Shown: positions 17,300 through 25,506 of the stretch, in pieces
How positions within the stretch are numbered: the stretch's first letter is position 1
Layout: each line of letters begins with the position of its first letter
Source: JAUILA01 sp050289805
GTDB lineage: Bacteria; Bacteroidota; Bacteroidia; Cytophagales; Cyclobacteriaceae
DNA: 64,000 nucleotides
NCBI GenBank assembly: GCA_050289805.1
Contig: JBNKGL010000010.1
Span: 62,001 to 126,000, forward strand
Reading direction: 5' to 3'
Position numbers and translations under genes: made by a program
Notes under the pieces: model-generated
Seen by the model: the letters and a program-made list of their open reading frames with translations, nothing else
The model's database searches: none
Told to the model about the DNA's origin: nothing

Positions 17300-17722
17300 T
17301 TAGTTATTGTCCGTTCCGGATAATTCAGTCCATTCTTCCCGGATGTCTTTCATACGCCTGCGGTTAACACCCAGATCGTAATAACCGACCCGGGAGGCAG
17401 ATCTGTAATGAATCTTTTTTTCAACTGGATCAAACAGAAATTCCACGTCATCCTGGAATCCGAATAAGGCAATTGTAAATACTGCTTTAAGATAGACATC
17501 GGAGGAATCGGTGATCTCGGTTCGCGGAAGACTATTGATTAAGGATTTTAATTCCTCCATAGCCGCTTCAGTACTGCCTGAATACGACAATGGCTCCATA
17601 GCCTCATGCTCATCATCATTCTGATAGGAATTCACACAATTGGGTGAATCTGGGCATGGAGCCAGGGTAGGTTGCTGTACCGCGAGAATATGAAACAGCA
17701 GGTAGAATATTAAACCATTCAT
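17300..17722 (-). CDS. DUF1499 family protein
   Basis: The 140-residue protein has a short hydrophobic N-terminus, followed by the DUF1499 marks: LAPCPDSPNCVNSY, then LKSLINSLPRTEI, the strand YLKAVFTIALFGFQDDVEFLFD and a closing SASRVGYYDLGVNRRRM with the regular spacing of the family. The domain has no known reaction, although it is often found near membrane genes. The N-terminal hydrophobic stretch is probably a signal or anchor. It appears to be a single-gene unit. Confidence 0.85.
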   Translation of the reverse strand: MNGLIFYLLFHILAVQQPTLAPCPDSPNCVNSYQNDDEHEAMEPLSYSGSTEAAMEELKSLINSLPRTEITDSSDVYLKAVFTIALFGFQDDVEFLFDPVEKKIHYRSASRVGYYDLGVNRRRMKDIREEWTELSGTDNN

Positions 17723-17773
17723 AGAGATGTGGCAGAAGTTAAACGATCCGTTTAAAAATATATCCTCAAATGT

Positions 17774-19324
17774 TTAATCCTTTACAATCGTAAATTCCAC
17801 CCGCCGATTCAACCGTCGTGTTTCTTCGTTGGAGTTATCAGCAATGGGTTTTGTTCCGCCATAGCCCTTTCCCGTTATCCTGCGTTGATTTATCCCTTTG
17901 CTCACAAGGTATGCTTCAACCGATTCCACACGGGCCTTTGACAACCTCAGGTTATGTTTAGGAACGCCGGAGTTATCGGTGTGGCCCTCAAGACGAATCT
18001 CTACAGAAGGGTTTGCCCGCATGAAATCAACTACGCGGTCCAGCTCCGGGTAGGATTCAGCTAGTATATCAGGTGAAGATCTTTTAAAAAGCACATTGGG
18101 TAATTGTATGGTAGCACCCACTGTAATCGGCTGGAGAAGAAACTGCCGTTCAATGGCACTGGTATTTCGGTCACCCTCAACGAGGACAGTTTCATTATTA
18201 CTGATGAATCCGGGCGCATCCATCGAAAACGTATAATCTCCTTCCTCATTAATGGCAACCGTAAAGGTTCCCGTTACAGGATCCACAGGTATGATCTCAT
18301 TACGTTCTTCCGTCTGAAGCCGTAGGTTTACATTTCCAATGGGTGCCCTGGTATCAGCACTTTTAATGGTTCCGAAAATTACACTTTCATCAATTTCCAC
18401 GGTTGTCTGAACATCCTCCAGGACAGAATCAGGAACCTCTACAACTAATGGTTCTATGCGCTGCTCCGGTGAATCGGTATACATGCGAATGTCGCTGTAC
18501 CCGTCGCTGTTCATGGTAGACGTGTACAGGGCAAATCCTTCATAGGGTCGATATGCCAGTTCCCGGCCCTGGCTGTTAATGTTTGGAACCGGTACCGGGG
18601 CCGACCAATTCTTCCATGTATCATCAAGCCGGGTTGACATGAAAATATCACTGCTTCCCATCCCATTGTGGCCATTGGAAGCAAAATATAACGTCCTTTT
18701 GTCGCCAGACAGATACGGTGTAAATTCCTGGGCATTTGTATTGATGGTTCTTCCCAGATTTTTTGGCTCGCTCCACCTGCCGTTGCCCTCATTGAAACTC
18801 ACATAGATATCCTCACCTCCAATAGTATTGTACCCTTCGATTGAAAAAACAAGCACTTGCCCGTCAAGACTTATATACCCCCCATGGTTCTCGGAGCGGT
18901 TTAGAAAATACGGAATATTGATATTTTCGGGCTTGCCCCATTTATTACCCCTGCGTATAGACCTTGAAACGCCCTGGGTAGCCGCTCTTGAGTCATCCTT
19001 ATTGTAATGGTTGAGCAGATAAATAGTCCTGGAATCAACAGTAAACCCGATTACGCCATTATATCCCCTGTTATTGAGCTCTGTTGCATTGGCAGGTGCA
19101 GACCAGCTACCATCCGACTGAAGCTCACTGTACCAAATATCGCCGGGATCCTGAATCCCTCCGATATTTTGGGGATGCCGTGTTCGGGTAAAATATAACG
19201 TCTTATTATCGGGCGATAATACCGGCAGCTGTTCATCGTAGGAAGAATTGACTTCACGGAAAATATCCTGCGCCTGGCCGGTCATAAAACAGACTAAGAG
19301 AAGACCAAAAAAATAATATCTCAC
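17774..19324 (-). CDS. PD40 beta-propeller and OmpA C-terminal domain protein
   Basis: The 516-residue exported protein starts with YYFFGLLLVCFMTGQA. Residues about 30-280 contain PD40-type repeats (LSPDNKTLYFTRTRHP, YISLDGQVLVFSIEGY, LSGDKRTLYFASNGHNGMG). A carboxypeptidase-regulatory-like segment spans about 310-390. The C-terminus is an OmpA peptidoglycan-binding domain with LEGHTDNSG, NLRLSKARVESVEAYL and GYGGTKPIADNSNEETRRLNRRVEF. Proteins of this layout anchor the outer membrane to peptidoglycan; related ones are linked to type IX secretion and gliding (PorE-like), but that link is inference here. Confidence 0.9.
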   Translation of the reverse strand: MRYYFFGLLLVCFMTGQAQDIFREVNSSYDEQLPVLSPDNKTLYFTRTRHPQNIGGIQDPGDIWYSELQSDGSWSAPANATELNNRGYNGVIGFTVDSRTIYLLNHYNKDDSRAATQGVSRSIRRGNKWGKPENINIPYFLNRSENHGGYISLDGQVLVFSIEGYNTIGGEDIYVSFNEGNGRWSEPKNLGRTINTNAQEFTPYLSGDKRTLYFASNGHNGMGSSDIFMSTRLDDTWKNWSAPVPVPNINSQGRELAYRPYEGFALYTSTMNSDGYSDIRMYTDSPEQRIEPLVVEVPDSVLEDVQTTVEIDESVIFGTIKSADTRAPIGNVNLRLQTEERNEIIPVDPVTGTFTVAINEEGDYTFSMDAPGFISNNETVLVEGDRNTSAIERQFLLQPITVGATIQLPNVLFKRSSPDILAESYPELDRVVDFMRANPSVEIRLEGHTDNSGVPKHNLRLSKARVESVEAYLVSKGINQRRITGKGYGGTKPIADNSNEETRRLNRRVEFTIVKD

Positions 19325-19418
19325 AATACAGTTATTTAGGTTAAAAAGCTAAAATATGGAGGCTATGTTACAATATTAGAAATATTTCGTTGAATGAACC
19401 AATAACTCGATATCACCC

Positions 19419-20006
19419 TTAAAATGGCCTGCTCAGAAATCGGTTTCCGCTAATTCCAAACCGCCATGGTAAAAAAGCATCTTCCCCGGCATAATCCACC
19501 CCTATCCGCAAGCCTTCCACAATTTCAGGTGACGATCCGCCTTCATCAGCAATCCATACAGCATCCTCGAAAAGCGAAAGATTATTGTGTTGAAGTTTTA
19601 TATCGAGCGCTTCTGACAGTTTACCGGGTCCTGAGGTTAGATCCTTCAAATCTGATTTCTTTCTTCTCCATTTCATCAGGTCGATGCCTTCAACCGGCTC
19701 CAGCGCACGAATCAATACAGCCTCTGCCACACCTTCCCGGTTAGTCACTACATTGAAGAGCCGGTGAATGCCATAGCACAAGTAAACATAGGCCGAACCG
19801 CCTTCAGCAAATAATGTTTCCGTACGGCCCGTCCGACGGTTGCCAAATGCGTGACACGCACGTTCAGTGTATGAATATGCTTCCGTTTCCACGATCATAC
19901 CGCCACATAATCCTTCATCACTTTCAACATAGAGTATCTTCCCCAAAAGATTACGTGCTATATTGCATACATCACCCTTAAAATAAAATGATTTTTCCAG
20001 TTTCAC
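19419..20006 (-). CDS. DNA-3-methyladenine glycosylase (MPG/AAG family)
   Basis: The 195-residue protein is of normal length for the bacterial MPG family and removes alkylated bases (3-methyladenine and others) from DNA as the first step of base excision repair. The hallmark ARNLLGKIL is near residue 20, the catalytic Glu lies in VETEAYSYTERACHAF, and the Tyr in YVYLCYGIHRLFNVVT is present. LTSGPGKLSEALDI follows. It stands alone between the OmpA gene and the DUF2911 gene and has no repair-gene neighbour. Confidence 0.94.
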   Translation of the reverse strand: MKLEKSFYFKGDVCNIARNLLGKILYVESDEGLCGGMIVETEAYSYTERACHAFGNRRTGRTETLFAEGGSAYVYLCYGIHRLFNVVTNREGVAEAVLIRALEPVEGIDLMKWRRKKSDLKDLTSGPGKLSEALDIKLQHNNLSLFEDAVWIADEGGSSPEIVEGLRIGVDYAGEDAFLPWRFGISGNRFLSRPF

Positions 20007-20055
20007 GTACTAGGCTAAAATTGTGTAGATTCGTAATACCAAAAATAAATGAACC

Positions 20056-20922
20056 ATGAAAAGAAAACTACTTATTAACTGCCTTTCCATTGCGCTGATG
20101 GTCGCTTTTTCAACAGCCAATGCTCAAATTAACATGCCCCAGCCGAGTCCTGCAGGCTCAGTATCAACAACAGTTGGTCTCACTGATATCACCATTGATT
20201 ATTCCCGTCCCGGTGTGAAAGGGAGGAAAATATTTGGTGAAGGATCAGATTTCCTACAACCATATGGTCAGATCTGGAGAACAGGCGCCAATAACGGAAC
20301 CTTTCTTACGCTCAGCACGGATGCAATGATTGCTGGCCAATCGGTGCCGGCGGGAAAATATCTCATCTTCACTGTACCAGGTGCTGACGAATGGAGATTC
20401 ATGCTTTACAATGATTTAAGTATTGGTGGAAATACCGCTGCATATAATAAAGATAATGAGGTACTTAATGTAGCTGTAAAGCCCAATAAACTTTCCAACA
20501 CTGTACAATCACTTACCTTCCAGATACATGATATCAGTGCGGATAACACGGAAGCCAATATTATGATGGCATGGGAAAACGTTTCTCTCAGAATTCCGGT
20601 AAAAGTGAATTTCGATGAAGTCGTAATGGCCGAGATTAAGGCTAAAACTCAGGTAGATCCAAATATTTACATTCAGGCGGCAAATTACTATTACTCAACA
20701 GGAAGGGATCTGGACCAGGCACTTGCATGGATCGATAAAGGCCTTGAAGCTAATCCTAATGCTTTCTGGAACATTCATGTAAAAGCACAGATTCTCGCAA
20801 AAATGGGAAAGAAAAAAGAAGCCATTGAAACGGCCAACGAATCAATTGCGAAAGCAAAAGCATCCGGAAATGACTTCGGATATGTGAAGCGCAACGAAGA
20901 CCTGATTGCCAGTCTTAAATAA
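20056..20922 (+). CDS. DUF2911 family protein, exported
   Basis: The 288-residue product has a signal peptide (CLSIALMVAFSTANA). A DUF2911 domain (residues about 25-190) follows with DYSRPGVKGRKIFGE, PYGQIWRTGANNGTFLTLSTD and VPAGKYLIFTVPG, and a C-terminal helical TPR-like part (ALAWIDKGLEANPNAFWNIHV). The domain is common in Bacteroidota and has no known reaction. The gene is a single unit, closed by a strong terminator 27 bases after the stop codon. Its promoter is probably in the 49-base gap to the glycosylase gene. Confidence 0.9.
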   Translation: MKRKLLINCLSIALMVAFSTANAQINMPQPSPAGSVSTTVGLTDITIDYSRPGVKGRKIFGEGSDFLQPYGQIWRTGANNGTFLTLSTDAMIAGQSVPAGKYLIFTVPGADEWRFMLYNDLSIGGNTAAYNKDNEVLNVAVKPNKLSNTVQSLTFQIHDISADNTEANIMMAWENVSLRIPVKVNFDEVVMAEIKAKTQVDPNIYIQAANYYYSTGRDLDQALAWIDKGLEANPNAFWNIHVKAQILAKMGKKKEAIETANESIAKAKASGNDFGYVKRNEDLIASLK

Positions 20923-20948
20923 TTGAACTTTACAAATGATCATCAATG

Positions 20949-20973
20949 AAGCCGGCCCTGTGCCGGCTTTTTT
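20949..20973 (+). terminator. Rho-independent terminator of the DUF2911 gene
   Basis: The arms AAGCCGGC (20949-20956) and GCCGGCTT (20962-20969) pair perfectly around a CCTGT loop and are followed by a T run to 20973. It lies just before the stop codon of the converging symporter gene. On the minus strand it has no T run. Confidence 0.9.
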
Positions 20974-22657
20974 AGTTGCTGTTGGTGACCTTTTGAATGA
21001 TAAGTCCCATAACAATCACAAGCGTACAGCCAATTACATTATACCACAGGTATCCGATCGGCGTAGTCATAAACAGGAATATGACCAGGGATTGTGAAAT
21101 CACTGCTGCGATAAATATAGCATTCCCCTTAATGTATTTGATGTAGAAAGCAGACAGAAAAATCCCAAGGATACTGCCATAGAAGATGGAGCCGACAATA
21201 TTGACAAGCTCGATAAGATTTTCCAGCAGTGAGGCAAAGGTTGCGAACATAATGGCAATCAATCCCCACATGAGCGTAAACAGCCTGGATGCATTCAGGT
21301 AATGTTGCTCTGACTGTCCTGGCTTCACGGAGCGTTTATAAAGGTCAACAGTTGTGGTGGATGCAAGCGCATTCAGTTCAGAGGCAGTGCTTGACATCGC
21401 TGCGGAAAAGATCACTGCCAGCAAGATACCGATTAACCCATGCGGCAGGTTATTCATGACAAAGGAAATGAATACATAGTCGGTGTCATTTGTTTCCGCT
21501 GCAGGATCTGCCAGCACTATAATCTCTTTCGCCTTCTCCCGAAGTTGTTCATCTTCGTCCAGGTAATTCTCTATTTGCGATCTGTACGCTTCAGACTGAT
21601 CGGCATCATTCGCATTCTCAGCCTGTATAAGCCCTTCTATTGCCACGCGTTTTTGTGAGAATAAATCCTGGTGAGCAGCTTCCACCTCTTCAAACTGTTC
21701 CCTGTATTCAGAGCTCTTTACTGTTTGAATCGCGGCGTCGTTGAAAAATACCGGTGGCTGATAAAACTGGTAGAAAACGAAAACCATCGTGCCGATAAAC
21801 AAAATGATAAACTGCATCGGAACCTTCAGCAATCCGTTAAATATCAATCCCAGCCTGCTTTCCCGCATACTACGCCCTGAGAGATAACGCTGAACCTGCG
21901 ACTGGTCTGTTCCGAAATATGCCAGCGCCACAAACAACCCCCCAATTATCCCGGACCATATATTATAGCGATTGGTAGGATCAAATTCGAGGTCAACTGC
22001 CTCAAGCTTACCCATTTTTCCGGCAACAGTAATAGCATCGCCAAAGCCAATACCTTCCGGAAGCATTTTTACCACCATGATTCCCGCAAGGATCATCCCT
22101 CCCATCATTACACCCATCTGCTGCTTTTGAGTAACACTAACAGCCTTGGTACCTCCTGAAACGGTATAAATTATCACCAGTACACCGATGATCAGGGTGG
22201 TGAAAGTAAGGCTTACATCCAGTATGCTGGATAATATGATCGATGGAGCGAAAATGGTGATCCCGGCACCCAGGCCGCGTTGCACAAGAAAAAGAAAGGA
22301 CGCTAAAGTCCGCGTTTTAAGATCAAACCGGTCTTCCAGGAATTCATATGCCGTATAAACCTTCAGACGGTAGTACATCGGGATGAATGTCACCGATAGA
22401 ATGACCATGGCGATCGGAAGCCCGAAATAAAACTGGATGAAACGCAATCCATCATCATATGCCTGACCAGGTGTCGATAAAAAGGTAATGGCACTGGCCT
22501 GAGTAGCCATAATTGAAAGGCCTATTGTCCACCACCGCATGCTCTTGTCTCCCAGTAAAAAACCTTCGATATTTTTACTGCCGCGACTGGCATAAACTCC
22601 ATAGACAACGATGGAGATCAGGGTTCCGAATAAGACCAGCCAATCCAGGTTGCTCAT
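20972..22657 (-). CDS. Sodium:solute symporter (SSS family)
   Basis: The 561-residue protein has about 12 to 13 membrane helices and the SSS family marks GFLLGDKSMRWWTIGLSIMA, TQASAITFLSTPGQAY and the segment YEFLEDRFDLKTRTL. A hydrophilic, charged region of about 85 residues (about 320-405), rich in Glu, Gln and Ala and probably helical, breaks the membrane segments. It should import an organic solute with Na+. The gene starts at an ATGA overlap with the 45-residue membrane peptide upstream and so belongs to the PIG-L operon. The substrate may be a sugar, an amino sugar or a short acid. Confidence 0.93.
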   Translation of the reverse strand: MSNLDWLVLFGTLISIVVYGVYASRGSKNIEGFLLGDKSMRWWTIGLSIMATQASAITFLSTPGQAYDDGLRFIQFYFGLPIAMVILSVTFIPMYYRLKVYTAYEFLEDRFDLKTRTLASFLFLVQRGLGAGITIFAPSIILSSILDVSLTFTTLIIGVLVIIYTVSGGTKAVSVTQKQQMGVMMGGMILAGIMVVKMLPEGIGFGDAITVAGKMGKLEAVDLEFDPTNRYNIWSGIIGGLFVALAYFGTDQSQVQRYLSGRSMRESRLGLIFNGLLKVPMQFIILFIGTMVFVFYQFYQPPVFFNDAAIQTVKSSEYREQFEEVEAAHQDLFSQKRVAIEGLIQAENANDADQSEAYRSQIENYLDEDEQLREKAKEIIVLADPAAETNDTDYVFISFVMNNLPHGLIGILLAVIFSAAMSSTASELNALASTTTVDLYKRSVKPGQSEQHYLNASRLFTLMWGLIAIMFATFASLLENLIELVNIVGSIFYGSILGIFLSAFYIKYIKGNAIFIAAVISQSLVIFLFMTTPIGYLWYNVIGCTLVIVMGLIIQKVTNSN

Positions 22658-22791
22658 GAAAAACTAATGGTTAGCACATACAACAAAATTATCATCGCAA
22701 GCAAATTGCCAAGTACCAACACGTACCACGATTTCCAGGTCTTAAAAACGGGTGGTTCTTCGGAGTAAATCTCTTTCTTTTCCGGGGTCAT
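22654..22791 (-). CDS. 45-residue membrane peptide linking PIG-L and symporter genes
   Basis: A frame of 45 codons, too short for most gene finders, fills the gap between the PIG-L gene and the symporter. It opens MTPEKKEIYSEEPP and ends with a single hydrophobic helix (WYVLVLGNLLAMIILLYVL) and a short SFS tail. Its start overlaps the PIG-L stop as ATGA, and its own stop overlaps the symporter start as ATGA. Both neighbours are therefore coupled to it, which strongly supports it as a real gene. It may act as a small partner subunit of the transporter, similar in idea to YhdT next to PanF. No family is recognised. Confidence 0.8.
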   Translation of the reverse strand: MTPEKKEIYSEEPPVFKTWKSWYVLVLGNLLAMIILLYVLTISFS

Positions 22792-25316
22792 TTATTCACA
22801 TTGATTGAATTATCGATAAGGTCGCCATTACCCAGGGAAACCATATTGGTAAACAGGCGGATGGCACCGGGCACACCGGCAGGAAGTTCCCTGAACCAGC
22901 TGTATCCTGTGTAAATATAATGCCCTTTTCCATATTGCGTTACAAGTAAACCACCATCCAGGGCATCCTCGCCGGTATCGTGACTTGAGAGAACTGCCGT
23001 ATACCTTTCGTCCCATTTACCCGGAAAATAAAGTCCGCGCTCCTGAACCCACCCGTCGAAATCGGCTTCTGTGATTTTATTTGGTGTGTTTAAAACGGGA
23101 TGATTTGGAGCAAGAAGCTGAACTTTGGCATCTTCTTCCGCAACACGGTCTCGGGACAGCTCAAGTGGATAAGGAGCAAACTCCTCGGTCTTTAACCTGA
23201 AGTTGGTATTATACTGAACGATGAGTGTTCCTCCCTCCTTCACATAATTGAGCAACGCGGGCATTTGAAATCCAATACGTTCATTTGTGTTCAGCGCACG
23301 TACCCCGAGGATCACAGCATCCAGCTGTTGAAGATTCTCCGGGGTGACTTCTTCATCACGCATTTCCCAAACCTGGTATCCGATTTCCCGCAGGGTGGCA
23401 GGGATGGCATCTCCTGCGCCGGCTATGTAACCGACCCGATCACCCTTCTTGTTCAGCGGAATATGTACAAACCGTGACTTTGCTTCCGGCAACAAGACCT
23501 GTTTCGGGATATGTTCATAGTCGATGACTTCCATATTTTTAGAATATGTCGAACCACCGGTTTGTACCTGGGCCACAATATCGGTGACCACCTGACCGTC
23601 TGGAGGGCTAACCAAAAAGCTGACCATGGTTTCCTCTCCATCCTGATTCAATGAGAATGTTTGCGAGGAAGGTGAAACTTTCCACCCGTCTGCTGCCTTT
23701 AGCTGCACCTCACCCGAGACATTGTTCGTTCCCGCCTTGATCAGAACTTCGATTTCCCGCGGTTCATTATCGGGAAAAAGATAAACCGGTTCTTTGATTG
23801 ACACCAGTGCCGGCGGCGTGATGACAAGTGGCTCATGTTTCTCTCCCTGAACAGGATCATTCCATCGGTATTGAAGCGGAATTTCAAAGGACAAATCGGT
23901 ACCGTTGATTGAAAGATCAACTATTACAGGAATACTGGCAGGATTTTCAGGCAGTCCGATCAGGTCGGGATCCTCTACCGTGTACATTCCTTTTTTCTGG
24001 GGCAGCTGTAACCAGTACGGATCCGAGAAACGGATGTCACCCGGTATCGTTACGGCCGTATCCAGTTCTAAATCTTCACCTTTAACCAAAGGTTTCTGAA
24101 TGTCATTCAACTCGAGGATGCTGCTATGGATTCCCTTCAATTCCACGTTCAGCGGGGATTGCTGAATCGCTTCCAGCGTCAACCTAATATTTTGTCCTCT
24201 CACAACCTGTCCTTCGCTGGCCCGGGCTTCAAGGTAAAGCCCTATCATATCCGCAATAATGTCATCTGCCTGGGCAATCTTACGGTTTTTCCAGAACGGG
24301 TCTGAAATCTTCTGGATCATACCACGGATCCTGATCATGGCCTGAACACTTCTGAATGGTTCCCTGGCATCAAACTCCGAAATCACCCTTTCTATTTCTT
24401 TGCCGATTTTCTCACCATCCTTAATACGTGACCAGCTCGTATCAATTCCCTCGAAAATATCCGCATCAGCGCTCGTACCCTTCACAAATTCAAGGAATTC
24501 CACGCTCGAACCCCTGCTGCCTGTAGAGCCAAATCCCTGACTTTTATGCTGACTTCGGCTAAGTGCTGCCATTTCAGTATAGGATGTTCCCAGCAAGGAA
24601 TTATAGGCACCCACATCAATTGTTAAAACACCTTCTTCACTGCCGTCCATGTCCGGATTCCACCATCGGCCCGTATTGGTAAACAGCCGTGTTGGAGACC
24701 AGGTAGAAAGTTCTTTGAGCTGATCAGGATAATAGGCCTGATCACCTGAAATATCAAATGCACGCTCCGCCATAATTGCCGAGGAGGTATGATGTCCGTG
24801 GCCTGCGCGTTCATCGGGCGGGAAACGGGTAATAATCACATCAGGTCTGAATTTTCTGAATGTCCGTACAACATCAGAGAGTACCTGATCTGAATCCCAT
24901 ACCTGGAGTGTTTCCTCGGCTGTCTTGGAATAACCAAAGTCATTGGCCCGTGTAAAAAACTGTCGGCCTCCATCGATTCTTCTGGCAGCGAGCAATTCCT
25001 GTGTTCTGATCACACCGAGTCCCTCCCTGATTTCAGGTCCTATGAGGTTTTGTCCACCGTCACCCCGTGTCATGGAAAGGTATGCCGTGTGAGCCTTTGT
25101 TTCATTGGCGAGGTAGGCAATCAGGCGGGTATTTTCATCATCAGGATGGGCTGCCACATAGAGCACTGTCCCAAGGAAATTAAGTCGTTCCAGTTTCAAA
25201 AGTATTTCTGACGCACTTACAGGTTCCTGACGTTGAGAGAGGACAGGAGAAATGCACATTGATACAATTAAAACTAACAGAAAAAAGGGTCGGGCAATTT
25301 TTAATCTGGCTATCAT
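22788..25316 (-). CDS. PIG-L family deacetylase, exported, large multidomain form
   Basis: The 842-residue protein has a signal peptide (FFLLVLIVSMCISPVLS) and a PIG-L/LmbE domain in the first 300 residues. The metal motif AHPDDE (VLYVAAHPDDENTRL) and the late HGHHTSSAIMAERAF are both intact, as is RTQELLAARRIDGGRQ. The remaining 500 residues are beta-rich (Ig-like) segments and a Rossmann-like C-terminal part with AVILGVRALNTNER. PIG-L enzymes remove acetyl from N-acetylglucosaminyl or similar amino sugars. A Na+ symporter lies downstream in the same operon, which suggests uptake of the released product. Substrate unproven. Confidence 0.9.
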   Translation of the reverse strand: MIARLKIARPFFLLVLIVSMCISPVLSQRQEPVSASEILLKLERLNFLGTVLYVAAHPDDENTRLIAYLANETKAHTAYLSMTRGDGGQNLIGPEIREGLGVIRTQELLAARRIDGGRQFFTRANDFGYSKTAEETLQVWDSDQVLSDVVRTFRKFRPDVIITRFPPDERAGHGHHTSSAIMAERAFDISGDQAYYPDQLKELSTWSPTRLFTNTGRWWNPDMDGSEEGVLTIDVGAYNSLLGTSYTEMAALSRSQHKSQGFGSTGSRGSSVEFLEFVKGTSADADIFEGIDTSWSRIKDGEKIGKEIERVISEFDAREPFRSVQAMIRIRGMIQKISDPFWKNRKIAQADDIIADMIGLYLEARASEGQVVRGQNIRLTLEAIQQSPLNVELKGIHSSILELNDIQKPLVKGEDLELDTAVTIPGDIRFSDPYWLQLPQKKGMYTVEDPDLIGLPENPASIPVIVDLSINGTDLSFEIPLQYRWNDPVQGEKHEPLVITPPALVSIKEPVYLFPDNEPREIEVLIKAGTNNVSGEVQLKAADGWKVSPSSQTFSLNQDGEETMVSFLVSPPDGQVVTDIVAQVQTGGSTYSKNMEVIDYEHIPKQVLLPEAKSRFVHIPLNKKGDRVGYIAGAGDAIPATLREIGYQVWEMRDEEVTPENLQQLDAVILGVRALNTNERIGFQMPALLNYVKEGGTLIVQYNTNFRLKTEEFAPYPLELSRDRVAEEDAKVQLLAPNHPVLNTPNKITEADFDGWVQERGLYFPGKWDERYTAVLSSHDTGEDALDGGLLVTQYGKGHYIYTGYSWFRELPAGVPGAIRLFTNMVSLGNGDLIDNSINVNK

Positions 25317-25506
25317 ATCAAATACAATTTTTCAACGAATTATGTTAACCTGCAACTATTCAACGTGAAATTACAGGAACGGTTTGGTTAATCCGCAATC
25401 GATTGAAACATGTTGGCTCACCAGTATCTGCAATTAATTTATTCATTCCCTTTTAAATGGCCAGTGAATCTGCTTATTTCGTCGGTAAATTGAAACAGTT
25501 AGTGTA

